42,233 nucleotides of DNA, taken from positions 1 to 42,233 of the forward strand of contig JBNGIS010030633.1 in assembly GCA_049999725.1 (NCBI GenBank), given 5' to 3'. The translations under genes were made by a program, and so were the position numbers. Under the pieces are notes generated by a model. It worked only from the letters and a program-made list of their open reading frames with translations. It made no database searches and was not told where the DNA came from. Below are positions 18,645 through 29,344 of this stretch, in pieces (the stretch's first letter is position 1; each line of letters begins with the position of its first letter). The DNA is from Haplomitrium mnioides (taxonomy: Eukaryota; Marchantiophyta; Haplomitriopsida; Calobryales).

Positions 18645-20890
18645 ATGGCTGGATTTGCTTGCAGACCCAATCGATGGGCAAAACATAAGAGTTCTTTTTG
18701 TAGGCCAAAACCCAAATGGGTAAATACTTTACGGGACAATTCTTTGCTGAAAGTCTATCATGATGAGAGCTTTATAAAGAACAAACTTGGAAGAGGAGGA
18801 TCCCAATTGTATTATGAGTTTTTTTGGTTTTACAAAACATTGGAGAACACATTTTCCAAATGTTAAAATTCCAAAGTAGAATAGATTTTCTATTTGTAAA
18901 ACCTTTAGAGAATTAAAACCTAATTACAAGAGAAATTTGTCTTGGAGTACGACAAAGGTAGCAAATTTTTTTCCTTTTGAAACGTACAATTATTATAATG
19001 CTCTTCTTACTAGAGTCAAAGCATAGTTCTAGAGATGTTAAATTTTTTAACACTAAGAGTACTTAGATATTGTTATTGTTTATTTGTTTCTTAAACAAGA
19101 TTGGAGTTTAAAAAAGCATAGAAATTGTAGCTATTAGGTAGAACTCCATGCTTACATAGGGTTTGTTACTTTTAGTTTGAATCCAAAGCACGTAGAGAGT
19201 CAAATATAGGGTAGAAATCATTGCGGTTGTTGTTTGTAACATTAGTCGCATATAGAGTTTTGCCAATGGTCAAAAGTACTTGGGCATTGTGATCGATAGA
19301 ATGGATGAAAAGAAAAAAGCAATTTTACATTGGTCTTCACCACCAAAAAACATGGATAAAGATTGTTTGGTGGGTGTGCATGTTGTTGGTGCATTAATAT
19401 TCAATCATGCTTATTCTTCGAGAGTATTCTTAACCTACAAAATCTTGAGAAGCGATTCTAATTTGATAATTATAGTGCTAAATGGAATATTATGTGACTT
19501 TGAATGGTAGCTACCTTGTCACTTGTATCTTTAGTTGGACAATACGACACAAGAGAATAATAATTCCATCTTATTTGGATATCTTAGTCTACTTATTGCC
19601 AATGTTTTTCGAAAAATCAAGATGGGATTTTTCAAAGTCAACCATACCTATGATCAAATGTTTAGCAGATTCTCAAAACATTTGAAATGTGTCAAGGTTT
19701 TCACAATAATGAGTCTTAGCAATGTGCTATAATTGTCTTATAATCCTGAACCCCAAGTAACTCTTTTGACGGAGACACTTGGGATTTCAAATTGTTTCTA
19801 CAATAGTGTCCCTCCGTAGTTCAAATGACACATGATATTACCTTCAGTCAACAATTCAAGTTCAAGTTGAGTGATTTGAAAGCAAAGATTTGCAGCAAAC
19901 AATTTTCAATAGATGAATTTTAGTTACCTCGCCTGGTATTTGTAAACTCAGTTATCTACTTGAAGTGGACAAGACAAATTTTTTGAAAACTGTGAGAGAA
20001 ACGTACTTTTGACCAAGCATGAAGAATCGAGATATCATAGAGAAATTTTAGATTCAATATCAATTACTTTGAAGGCATATTTTAAAATCAAATGATCTCA
20101 AAAGGAAAAAAGAGAAGTTGATACAGAGAAAGTGGAATTCACAATAAAGGATAATATAAGTGAGAACTGCAATAAGATTTTTATAGATTTCGATATTCAA
20201 TGGTAGAATGGCTTTTTCCTTAGCTAGCAAGAGATTGTAGCTTACCTCCTTAAAAAAAAAAAAGACAATGACTCAAAGCAAAATTTACCTTTCTACCTTC
20301 ACAATCTACAAATACTTGTAGTGATTCTCAAAATGTTTGTTTAACCTCTTAGTTTGATGATCGCCAATCAGAAGAAGATGTTCAAGTAGAATGAATGCTT
20401 TCTACACGTCGAGCAATCTAGGATGGAGCACCTAGGCTATGAGAAGGGATTGTTTCACATCACACAAGATACGGGCACAAACTTTGCAACCTATATAATG
20501 CAAAAGCCAAAATGTTTATTTGTATTGTTGCATCACTCGATCTAAAGAGTAGACCATTCTCGATTGCCAAAGTCTTCAAAAGTTTGTCATTTGATGACAA
20601 ATAACATCTGAACCTAAAACAAGTACGTATTCAATGGTTTGTTGTGAGGTTGAGGATGTGTTTTCTAAACAATACATTCTAAGAAAAATAGCATCAACAA
20701 AAGGAAATGCAAATCTAAGTTACATGTTGATATGCTTGATGTAACACAAATCATGACTCTCTCTTTAGTGTGAAAGACAAAAAGAAATCAATCTGAACGT
20801 GTTTGAAAGAGATTCAATCAACGTTATCAACACTGAGGCTAACCGTGAGAATCTTGATGAATCTCTTGAAGATGATGTGAAGAAGTTGAT
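18645..20890 (+). pseudogene. DUF7869-like (transposase-like) gene relic
   Basis: Three blocks resemble plant proteins with the DUF7869 domain. Block one (18750-18900) reads ESFIKNKLGRGGSQLYYEFF and continues into a Lys-rich C-K-T-type segment. Block two (19280-19510) reads GIVIDRMDEKKKAILHWSSP, then DKDCLVGVHVVGALIFNHAY and SRVFLTYKILRSDSNLIIIV. Block three (19530-19860) reads LDNTTQENNNSILFGYLSLL, FRKIKMGFFKVNHTYDQMFS and RFSKHLKCVKVFT. The last matches the L-D-N-x-x-x-E-N-K-N and V-G-H-T-x-x-x-D-Q-M-F-S-R-F-S signature. Further decayed coding near 20390-20600 may be its C-terminal part. Stops and frameshifts are everywhere. The catalytic role of this family is unproven; it is usually read as transposase-derived. 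Family recall is from memory and should be confirmed. Confidence 0.62.
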
Positions 20891-21359
20891 GTGAGTAACT
20901 AGAGCTATTTAGAAACCCCATTGTTTACTATATAATTTCAATTTATGTTGTAATTTAAGTTCATTTTTATTAAATCCTTGAGAAATTTATTCAAGAAATT
21001 TCTTAAATTCATATGCCAACTTGAATCTTTTACTATAAGATTCTGAATCATTCCTAGTTGATTCTTATCATCTCCAAATGATATTTAAACATTTAATTGT
21101 AGCACTTATTTGATTTTTCAAATGTTTTTTGATCCAAAATATTCCCATATTTTTTCCTACTATATTGTTCGCTAGAAGAATTTCAATGTTTTGGCTACTA
21201 AATCTTTTGGCATTGATTTTTTAGATTGTTGAAGCGTCTACCCAATTCAACTACTTGATCCTTTGCTAGCATTGACTTTGATGTAAAACTTGAAACCTTT
21301 TGCACACTTTGACTCTAATTTAAAACTTGGAACCTCTTTAACTCTAAGATTTTGATCTA
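20891..21359. other. AT-rich stretch, nothing recognised
   Basis: No coding or repeat structure is visible apart from AT-rich low complexity. Confidence 0.5.
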
Positions 21360-21780
21360 GAAAACAGAATCACAAGCATGCCTAGAGTCCATTGCAGAAC
21401 TCATAACCTTAAGTGTACCTTGAATCAAGTCTAGAAATCCAAACCCCATGCACATATAGATTTTGATGCGCAAGTCAAAACCTCATACCCGCATAGACTC
21501 TACTTTGGAACTTAAAACCTTTGTAGAGCATAATTTTTGTTGAGGTGTGCTCAAATATAGACCTTGGATTCCTATGCGCATAGATTTTGTTGCGGAAGTC
21601 AGAGCCTTCTTCATGCACAGACTCTGATGCAAAACATTGAACCTTGTACATACAAAGACTACCGTGTCATGCTTAGATTCTAAACCACTCAAAGACTCTA
21701 ATGTAGAACTCAAAACCCTTTGTTTGCATGGACTTTGGTCCAAAACTTGGAGCTTTGTGCGTGTTTAGTCTCTCAAGAAA
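21360..21780. repeat. Degenerate dyad-core repeat array
   Basis: Imperfect units of roughly 35-60 bp alternate a T-T-G-A-A-C-C-T-T-like stretch with TGCGCATAGACTCTGATG-like cores. CCTATGCGCATAGATTTTG near 21572 matches the 52-bp array core at 148-400, and GCGGAAGTCAGAGCCTTC near 21594 matches the end of that array. No regular period can be fixed. Confidence 0.6.
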
Positions 21781-22058
21781 ATTTTCAAACCTACCAACCT
21801 TTTTGATTTTGAGCTATGACTCTTTTGCATATATGAATCTCTGAGTTCTACAAGATTTTGAATTGCTAAACCCATATAAAACATGACTACTTTATCCTTC
21901 ATGGGAATGGATTTTTGAGCTAGAATGGAAAGCTTCTTTCTTGCTTAAGATTCAAAGTAGAGCTCTCAAATCCATGCAAGATTTGTTTTTGTAGTTTTTG
22001 TGCCTTGAGCTCCCAAACTAATTCCTTTGACTTTTGATATGCGTGGGGTTTTCCTTAT
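21781..22058. other. AT-rich stretch, nothing recognised
   Basis: No motif beyond low-complexity sequence. CTTAT at 22054-22058 would be the left target duplication of the element starting at 22059, but its partner lies outside the window. Confidence 0.4.
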
Positions 22059-22321
22059 TGTAAAGGAAGAATCAAACAATCATCCAAACATGAACAAAGA
22101 TGGACAAGGTATTTGCTAGTAGAAAATTCTTCTTCTCCTCTTCTCTCTTCTCTTCTTATCTCAATCTCAATATGACTATATGATAATGCTCATAGGTTAG
22201 AAATGTACATGTGCTTATCTCATAGGATTAGTATTAAACACAACCTTAATTATGTGTGCTAATCATAGGTTAACTTCTAATTATAGATTAGCCTATTTAT
22301 CTTACTATATATAGTACAACA
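22059..22321 (-). repeat. 3' LTR of the composite element
   Basis: Ends TGTAAAGGAAG on the left and ACAACA on the right, that is TG...CA on the minus strand. The first 150 bp match 41967-42117 with few changes. An AT-rich TACTATATATAG lies just inside the minus-strand start. Confidence 0.82.
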
Positions 22322-22335
22322 CTCCCCCTTGGTTA
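22322..22335 (-). promoter_or_regulatory. Probable polypurine tract
   Basis: On the minus strand AACCAAGGGGGAG directly precedes the LTR start TGTTGTAC, the position expected for second-strand priming. Confidence 0.65.
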
Positions 22336-23365
22336 TAATATGGGGAATGTTATAAACACACGTAACATAAAGGTAAAATCTATGACTAAATTACTCCAAC
22401 ACTACTAAAATGAGCCACATTGTCGGCCAGGTGTGTTTGAGTTTTTTCATTTTTTGTGAATTTCGAGCTTCTTAGCTTGGTTGATTCCATCAGTTTGTGT
22501 TAGCCTGCTGTGTGTTGCTACATTTTATTGTTTTATTGTTGTTGTGGCGATCTTGCGCCTCTCTACTCTTTCCCCTTTCTCTTCTCTTCTTTTCTTTTCT
22601 GCTTTCCCCAATTAATATCATGGATCCTGCAAATGCAAGGGGGAGCCTTGTGGAATTCAGATGAGTTAGGGCAGAAGGAAAGCAAGGGGATCAAAGGGAC
22701 TTGCAGCAATTCTTGACAGAGGGAGATCATGACAAGGGTGAGCAAAGGATTCAAGGAGGGGTTAGAGGAAGTTCGTCAGAGGGAGATCATCAGAGAGAGA
22801 TCAGCAGATATGAGTAGCAGGAGGATTCAAGGAGAGTAGGGCAGAGGTCAAAGGAACCAGCCACCAACATGGAAGAAGTCATGGAGAAGGGAGCCAGCAC
22901 CACCCAAAGAGGAATCACGTGAAGGAGAAGTCACAAGAGGAGCTATAGGAAGTGAAGGCGAGGGGGAGTCTGGTCAGAGGCATGCAGATGGCCATCACGC
23001 GACTGGATCGGAGGTTGCAGTACTGCGAGAACGTACCCAGCGGCAACGAACGACAAACCAAGATCATGCAACTAGGTGAAGAGGAGGCAGTCAGATGAAC
23101 CCAAGGGAGATGAGGCCCCGCGATGGGGTGCCCACGAGAGAAGGGAAGGAGGTGCTCTATAATCGGAAGCCACATGATGCAATCGGACTAGAGGAAGGCG
23201 ATCAAGGTGAAGAAATCAACACAAAAGAAGAGTTCCGAGGAGTTTGAAGAGGTCTGCGAAAACGTGGCGGCCCTCCCGCACTTCATGGAATCCGTTGGAG
23301 GACGTGGCAGCTCCTTAAGTCCGAAGGGTTTGACAGGGTCCAGCCTCCCTATATGGGGATCCTCA

Positions 23366-23412
23366 GTTAAGTGGGATTCGATCAGCCTCCCTACATGTGT
23401 TCCCCACTTAAC
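23366..23412. repeat. Inverted-repeat module in X1
   Basis: GTTAAGTGGG (23366-23375) is matched by its reverse complement CCCACTTAAC (23403-23412). Between them lies CGATCAGCCTCCCTA. Related modules occur at about 23785-23875 and 28430-28495. Confidence 0.75.
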
Positions 23413-23493
23413 AAGGATCCACAAAGAGGGGTCCGACGGGTCCGAAGTAATGGCAAAACAGGGACAAGCGAAGTAGTGACCAGACGAAGAGGT

Positions 23494-23650
23494 AACTTGT
23501 CACAATTTCGGCGGCATGGAGGATTCCTTAAAGGCTAATCGAGAAGGGCGAAGTGGCGTCTGACAAAGAGATGACTTGTCACTATTACAACGGCATGGAG
23601 GATTCTTTAAAGCAACTGTGAGGCTAAGCGAGAAGGGAGAAGTGACGACG
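23494..23650. repeat. 79-bp imperfect tandem duplication in X1
   Basis: GGCATGGAGGATTC occurs at 23513 and 23592. Both copies are preceded by ACTTGTCAC and followed by TTTAAAG and GCGAGAAGG-like sequence. Confidence 0.75.
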
Positions 23651-24051
23651 GATCATAGTTTCAGATTTAAGGGACTCCGTGGGGAGCCACGGAAACATGG
23701 CAACCCCAACGCACTCCACGGATGCAGGGACACGTGGCACTCCTAGGGAGCCCGTTGGCCCTTAGCGGAAAATGGGGGAGCCCTAGTTAAATGGGTTCCG
23801 ATCAGCCTCCCTAAGTGGGGAACCTCTCTTAATTGGGTTTCGATCAACCACCCTAAATGGGGAGCCCACTTAACAGGGATCCGACGGGATGCACAAATGG
23901 GGACCAAGGAATGAAAGGCGAAATGATGACCTATTGCTGATCCGACAAAGCAGGGGAAAAGTTCGACAGAGTAAAATCTGAAAGTTTGATGGGAGTTTGT
24001 TGCGTGCATTGTTCTTATCACAAGGGGATTCTGAATCGGCGATATAGAAAA

Positions 24052-24350
24052 GGTCTGACCAGACGAAGAGCGGAGGGTGCCAAAAAGGTGACTAGGCAAC
24101 GATCCGGCCAGAACAAGATCAAGAACAGCGAAATGGGGATAAATCACGGGTCCGGCTAGAACAAGATTGAAGAGGGACGAAAGGGCGATACAACGAAGTT
24201 TCGGCCAGAGGAAGAAGCGAGCAACAAGCAGCCGAAAGGGCGATACATTGACGATCCGGCCACAACAAGACCAAGAGTACCAAAAAGATGATTGAGCGAC
24301 GATTCGACCAGAAGAAGAACAAGGAACTAGCAGCTGAAAGGATGACATGT
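24052..24350. repeat. Imperfect array of about 50-bp units in X1
   Basis: GATCCGGCCAGAACAAGA-like starts fall at 24052, 24101, 24148, 24198, 24253 and 24301, with spacings of 47 to 55 bp. Between them lie GAAAGGGCGATA-like segments. Confidence 0.75.
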
Positions 24351-24575
24351 CGTAGTTTTGGAAATGGCGAGGATGAAAGTTTGACAGGGCGACACTGAAA
24401 GTTTGAAAGGGATCAAAATGGAGCTCGTTATAGTTCTTATATCAAGCAGAGGGAAAGTTAATCAAAAGGAGCCTCAGTTCTTACTGCGAGCGGGTGCCGA
24501 AATGGCGACAAACAGGTACCATTCTTACTCACCGAGGGATTTGTTTTGCAGATGACGTGGCATCTATGGAAAAGG

Positions 24576-24823
24576 GTCAGCGCGGGTCAACTTCGGAGTC
24601 CAGTCAATGCGTCGGTACGCCTACCCCTTTGCGGGGTGGCGTCAGACGGCGCAGTATTGGATGATGTGGCGACCGGAGGTGGTTCGAGGGATTCTCAGAG
24701 TCAGCGCAGGTCAACTTTGGAGTCTAATCAAGGCATCGGTCCACCTACCCCTTTGCGGGGTGGTGTTGGACGGCGCAGTATCGGATGACATGGCGAGCGG
24801 ACACATGGCGACCTGTGGAGTTC
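24576..24823. repeat. 124-bp tandem duplication in X1
   Basis: GTCAGCGC starts at 24576 and 24700. Both units carry CCTACCCCTTTGCGGGGTGG, a short hairpin (CACCCC against GGGGTG), followed by GACGGCGCAGTAT. A third, partial copy sits at 28834-28875 just before the N gap in X2. Confidence 0.85.
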
Positions 24824-24890
24824 CGAAGAGTGACGACAAGTTTTGAAGAGCGACGGCGAGTTCCAAAGAGCGACGGCAAGGTTCCGAAGG
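24820..24890. repeat. 20-bp tandem repeat in X1
   Basis: Units starting G-T-T-C-C-G-A-A-G-A-G or close variants begin at 24820, 24840, 24860 and 24881, giving periods of 20, 20 and 21 bp. Looser copies continue to about 25000. Confidence 0.7.
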
Positions 24891-25389
24891 GATTTGCGGA
24901 CACGTGGCGACCTGCAAGAGTCGGAGGAGTGACTGTGAGGTTCCAAAGAACGACGACGAGCTTCCGAGGAGCAACGACGGGGTTTCGACGGGATCTGCGG
25001 ACGCGTGACGACCTGTGGAGGTCCGCGAGTGCCTGCGAAAGCGTGGCAGCTTGCGGGGGGTCCTTGAACGATCGCGGAGGCAGCAACAAGGAGAATTGAC
25101 AACGATTGAGAAACAACCCACAGGATGCGCCGGGTAGCACATGCGAATCCATTTCCAAATGCATCTCTTTGAATTTCCCTACTGAAAAAATCTCCTTGAC
25201 CCAACTGATGATCTGTGCTCAACAAGACGCTTCGAAGGAATCGAATCAGGATTGCGACGGGGTTGCTAACACGACCAGAAACGAGGGGATTCTTGATCAA
25301 AAATTGGAAAGGAAGAGCACTGCGAAGCGAAAACAGGGTACGAACGATCCTTCCCCGCGATTTTCCTCTTCCAATCCTGGGGGCTTCTG

Positions 25390-25672
25390 TATAGCAGATC
25401 ATACAACCATGTGAGATCTGCTATACATAAGCAAAGTTATCCTCAAATATAACAGTCGGGTCAAATATACAAGGTAATCCACAATGTAAGTATACATGAT
25501 CAATCATCTTTCGTAGGTATAAACACTCTCTATTGGCTTTATATAAAGTTGTGATCTTTGCATGGTTTGAAGATATACAAGTCAGTGTTTTCTTTGTATT
25601 TTTCCATGATATAGCTATAGAATCATATAGGAATACATAACCAATTTGGGATTTAACATCATCAGAATCCAA
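25390..25672 (-). pseudogene. Copia RNase H
   Basis: The minus strand from 25672 reads SDDVKSQIGYVFLYDSIAIS, then WKNTKKTLTCISSNHAKITT, KANRECLYLRKMIDHVYLHC and a final IFEDNFAYV. This matches the Ty1/copia RNase H segment with its S-x-T-G-Y-x-F, I-S-W-x-S-x-K-Q, S-S-x-H-A-E and E-D-N-x-A landmarks. Here H-A-E is H-A-K, so an acidic catalytic position is changed. A stop follows at 25421-25423. The rest of the domain and the 3' end of the element are not found; X1 starts at or just past this point. Confidence 0.85.
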
Positions 25673-25782
25673 AAGGTATCATGCATACGCATAACCAATA
25701 AGGATTTGATTAGTAATATTTGGGAAAAATAGTCCCATGTCAATTTTACCTTGTAAATATCTGAAATATGCTTGATAATATT

Positions 25783-27197
25783 CTAATGTCGTATAGTAGG
25801 TTGTGAACTATGTCTTGCAAGCAAGTTCATGGAAAAGAATATATCAGGGCGTGTTTGATTTGCAAGATACTTAAGAGCTCCTATAGCGGAGAGATATGGT
25901 ATCTCAGATCCAAGGATTGGCCCTATGTCTTTTCTTTTTCTAAAAATATCCTTTTCTCTATCCAAGGTTCTTATCTCTATAGGTGATGTTACTGGATGAG
26001 ATTTGTCCATATTAAATTGTTTTAGGATTCTCTTAGTGTAGTTACTCTGATGCATTAATATGCCATCATTTAGGTACTCAAATTGTAATCTTAAACAAAA
26101 TTTGGTCTTATTAATATCCTTCATATCAAAAATTTTCTTAAGCATAGAAATAGTCTGCTCAAGTAAGGATTGGTGACCGAATTAGTTTATGTCATCAATA
26201 TATAATGCAATAATTATGAATTCTTTGTCAACATTCTTGATGAATAAACTTGGTGCAATGTCATCAAAGTGAAAACCCATGGCTATCATCTTCTCGTGAA
26301 ATCTCTATTACTAGATTTGACCACTCTACTTAAGTCCATAAATAAATCTAAGGATCTGGATTGCATATCCATCCTCAGCCAGAGGCATAGATTGATGTAT
26401 AGGGGGACAATAGGTATTTTCTCCCTAGATTGCATCTCATGGACTATAGGTCCTGGCCTAGTACTACCACCACTAGGTTTGATCATGGTCGATGGTAAAG
26501 AGGTAGATGGGTTGCTAGTTGGTTTTTGCTTAGAAACATTCTCCTCTTGAATATGATAGATGTTTCTTGCTAGTAGCTTTGAGGGAGCTTTCATGTAGAT
26601 CTGAGTATCTAATAGCCCGTATAGATATGTTGTCACAACATCCATTTGATGTGTCATGAGCTCATATCTTAGAGAAAAGCTTGCTAAAAACCGGTATGTG
26701 ATACCATCCATAACTGGAGCGTATATGAGACCATAGTCTCTTTGAGGTATTTGTGTATAACTTTTGGCTACAAGGTGTGCATATTATCGAACAATTTCAC
26801 CTTTTTCATTTTGCTTTTTCACAAAGATCCACCTATATTCGATTAAATGGGAAATAGAGGGAATAAGAACTAAAGGTCCGAATACCTTCCTCTGTATCAT
26901 AGAATCAAGTTTTGAATCCATTGCATTTTTCCACTCTATCCAATCAGAACTGTCTATAGCTTCTTTGATAGATCTTGGATTAAGCGGTGTATCAGATATA
27001 GTATGTGAAACTAGGAATGCAAAATGATCATCTACATCTACACTCTCTCTTTGCCATATAATCTCTATATCCATGTAGTGGATTGAGATCTCTTGATTAT
27101 CAAGGTACTCCAATAGGAAGATGGTCGGTTGAGATAATAATAGTGTAGATGATGATGGTATTGGCACATCAGCTGAGAAAGTAGTTCTCTTCATCAA
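25783..27197 (-). pseudogene. Copia reverse transcriptase
   Basis: From 27197 the order is NPRSIKEAIDSSDWIEWKNA, MDSKLDSMIQRKVFGPLVLI and YRWIFVKKQNEKGEIVRYKA, the canonical copia N-terminal RT. MDGITYRFLASFSLRYELMT and HQMDVVTTYLYGLLDTQIYM follow. The catalytic Y-I-D-D (normally Y-V-D-D) lies at 26191-26202. Downstream are MLKKIFDMKDINKTKFCLRL, QSNYTKRILKQFNMDKSHPV and PYLSAIGALKYLANQTRPDI. Frameshifts near 26720 and 26290 and a deletion-like gap between 26290 and 26550, where foreign Ser-rich residues appear, disrupt it. Catalytic Asp residues are conserved. Confidence 0.9.
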
Positions 27198-27469
27198 AAC
27201 TTTTTATTGAGGTTGAGAGTCTTTTGAGCAAAGAGGGTGTTCTCTCTTTTGCCTTGGTAATTGGTCAGCTGCTGGTTTAGGAATATCCTGAATTCTCACA
27301 GGAATATTCACCATAGGTATATGTGATCCTTGTTATCTTTGCAATTTTATTAAATGAATTTGGCAATTGTTCGACAGTTTTAGCCAAGTGAAGAAGTCTC
27401 TTGACTTCATCCTCACATTGCTTTGTTCTTTGATCCATCCATATAAAAGATATGTCTTTCCATTCTAGT

Positions 27470-27814
27470 TTTTTTCAGTAATGAAGAAATTTTATCTTCA
27501 AAAAAGGATGGAAATATATCCTCATAAAAATGGCAATATGCTAATCTGGCTTAGAAAGCATCAACAATGTATAGTTCTAGATAACGTGTAGTAGAAGGGG
27601 AGTAATATCCCACATAGATGTTTTTTTGTCTTTGAGGTCCCATCTTAGTCTTTTTAAATCCCATAATTGGAACTAAGACTTGACAACCAAAAACTTTTAA
27701 ATGAGATAGATCAAGTATACTACCATAGGCAAGTTTGTAATGTGATAATGTATTGAAAGGTGATGGCTTATATCTTAAAAGTGATGCAACATGTAACACT
27801 GCATAGCCCCAAGC
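27470..27814 (-). pseudogene. Copia integrase, C-terminal part
   Basis: From 27814 the minus strand gives WGYAVLHVASLLRYKPSPFN, TLSHYKLAYGSILDLSHLKV and FGCQVLVPIMGFKKTKMGPQ, followed by RQKNIYVGYYSPSTTRYLEL. These are standard Ty1/copia integrase C-terminal motifs (H-L-K-V-F-G-C, K-M-x-P-R-x-x-x-x-x-F-V-G-Y). A stop follows Y-I-V-D-A-F. The N-terminal part is at 30798-31593, separated by X2; the two halves meet in the W-G-H-A-x-L-H segment. Confidence 0.9.
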
Positions 27815-28875
27815 AAAAACCGGTAAATTGGTTTACATGAGTGTCAGCCAGTGATTTGAAGCACTGAGACAGAATTCAGTAAATCGGAAGCAATTCTGAA
27901 CCAATGACCCTTAGCAAGTGTGAAGGTCTCTCAGGAACGACGGTTTACTCTCAAATAGATAGTTAAGATCAGTACGCATGATTCCTAGGAGGGAAACAGG
28001 ATCATGGCGAGAGGATGAGAAGAGGGAAGTGATCGCCAGGCCTTGGAGGGGTCCCATTTCGAAATCTGAAGCAAGACAGCGGGAAGCCGTGAGCCTCAGG
28101 GAGAATGCGGGGATCGTGGTCGAGCAGGGGAGAAGGGAACGACCAATCCAGGCGAAGTGATCTGAGAAGAAAGAGCGAGTCCACAAGCTGACATCCGAAG
28201 GCACTCAAGGGAGGCAGATCGCGGACATGTTCTGCAGCGGCCAATAATCGAGAATCAAGGATTGGGGAAGAAATGAGGAAGTAAGATCGTCACAAGGGTG
28301 TGCAAGGCCAAGGAAGAGGGACGCCTCGATCCCGCAAGTAGAAGCGTGCCTACAAGAGCCGATCCAACTCGTTTCTTTGAATCCGTGAATCCACAGAAAC
28401 GTGGCAGCTCCAGGGAGTCCGCGGGGCTAAGTGGAGATACTACTTAAAGTGGTTCCGATCCATCTTACGATGTGGGTAGCCCACTTAAGAGAGATCTGCG
28501 AAGAGTCCAAACGGGGATCTCCAAGGAAGCGCCGAAAGGGTGACATAGCATGGGTCTGTCCGAAGGAAGACGGAAGATGCCAGAAGGGTGATTCATCAAC
28601 GTTCCGACGAGGGAAGAACCAATGAAGCCGAAAGGGCGACTTAGCGGAGATCTGTCAGGAGGAAGAGCGAAGAAGAGCCGAAAGGGAGATAAATTGTCGA
28701 CGGGACTGGCAAAGAGCGTAGGGAGTCCGCAGCGGCCCTCGGATGATGTGGCGAGCGTTGGGAGTCTGCAGAGGGATTCAGAAATGTAGAAGAAGGAGAA
28801 TGTGTTTCACAAGTCAACATCAGAAGAAGGGTCAGCGCGACGGTCCGCCTACCCCTTTGCGGGGCGGCATCGGGC

Positions 28876-29275
28876 NNNNNNNNNNNNNNNNNNNNNNNNN
28901 NNNNNNNNNNNNNNNNNNNNNNNNNNNNNNNNNNNNNNNNNNNNNNNNNNNNNNNNNNNNNNNNNNNNNNNNNNNNNNNNNNNNNNNNNNNNNNNNNNNN
29001 NNNNNNNNNNNNNNNNNNNNNNNNNNNNNNNNNNNNNNNNNNNNNNNNNNNNNNNNNNNNNNNNNNNNNNNNNNNNNNNNNNNNNNNNNNNNNNNNNNNN
29101 NNNNNNNNNNNNNNNNNNNNNNNNNNNNNNNNNNNNNNNNNNNNNNNNNNNNNNNNNNNNNNNNNNNNNNNNNNNNNNNNNNNNNNNNNNNNNNNNNNNN
29201 NNNNNNNNNNNNNNNNNNNNNNNNNNNNNNNNNNNNNNNNNNNNNNNNNNNNNNNNNNNNNNNNNNNNNNNNNNN
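28876..29275. other. Assembly gap (400 N)
   Basis: 400 N, directly after a CCTACCCCTTTGCGGGG repeat copy. The assembly may have broken on the repeat. Confidence 0.99.
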
Positions 29276-29344
29276 GAAGGACGTCGATTTTGAGAGGGGT
29301 TGATGCACAGGCAATCTCAGAGCGTGAGGCGACTGCATGCGAAG

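Larger units (their letters stand above)
22440..25390. mobile_element. GC-rich repeat block X1
   Basis: Composition changes sharply from the AT-rich surroundings near 22620 and back near 25400. The block is built of repeats: an 80-bp-scale duplication, inverted modules, a 50-bp array, a 124-bp duplication and a 20-bp array. Modules with GCCGAAAGGGCGA and CCTACCCCTTTGCGGGG recur in X2 (27815-30797). Open frames here have atypical Arg/Ser-rich composition and no recognised domain. Relics of a gag-like frame near 22620-23460 are possible but not supportable. The right junction falls within or next to the copia RNase H frame; the left junction is uncertain. It may be a non-autonomous LTR element or fragment. 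Confidence 0.5.

Noticed and set aside
23743-24348. 201-codon minus-strand frame in X1
   Set aside because: It runs over the 50-bp repeat array and GC-rich sequence, where stops are rare by chance; the translation shows no family motif.
24728-25402. 224-codon minus-strand frame overlapping several others at the X1 end
   Set aside because: Multiple overlapping frames on both strands are open because of GC-rich tandem repeats; composition is Arg/Ser-rich without motif.
28743-29338. Long frames spanning the 400-N gap
   Set aside because: Most of the translation is N; openness across the gap is an artefact.
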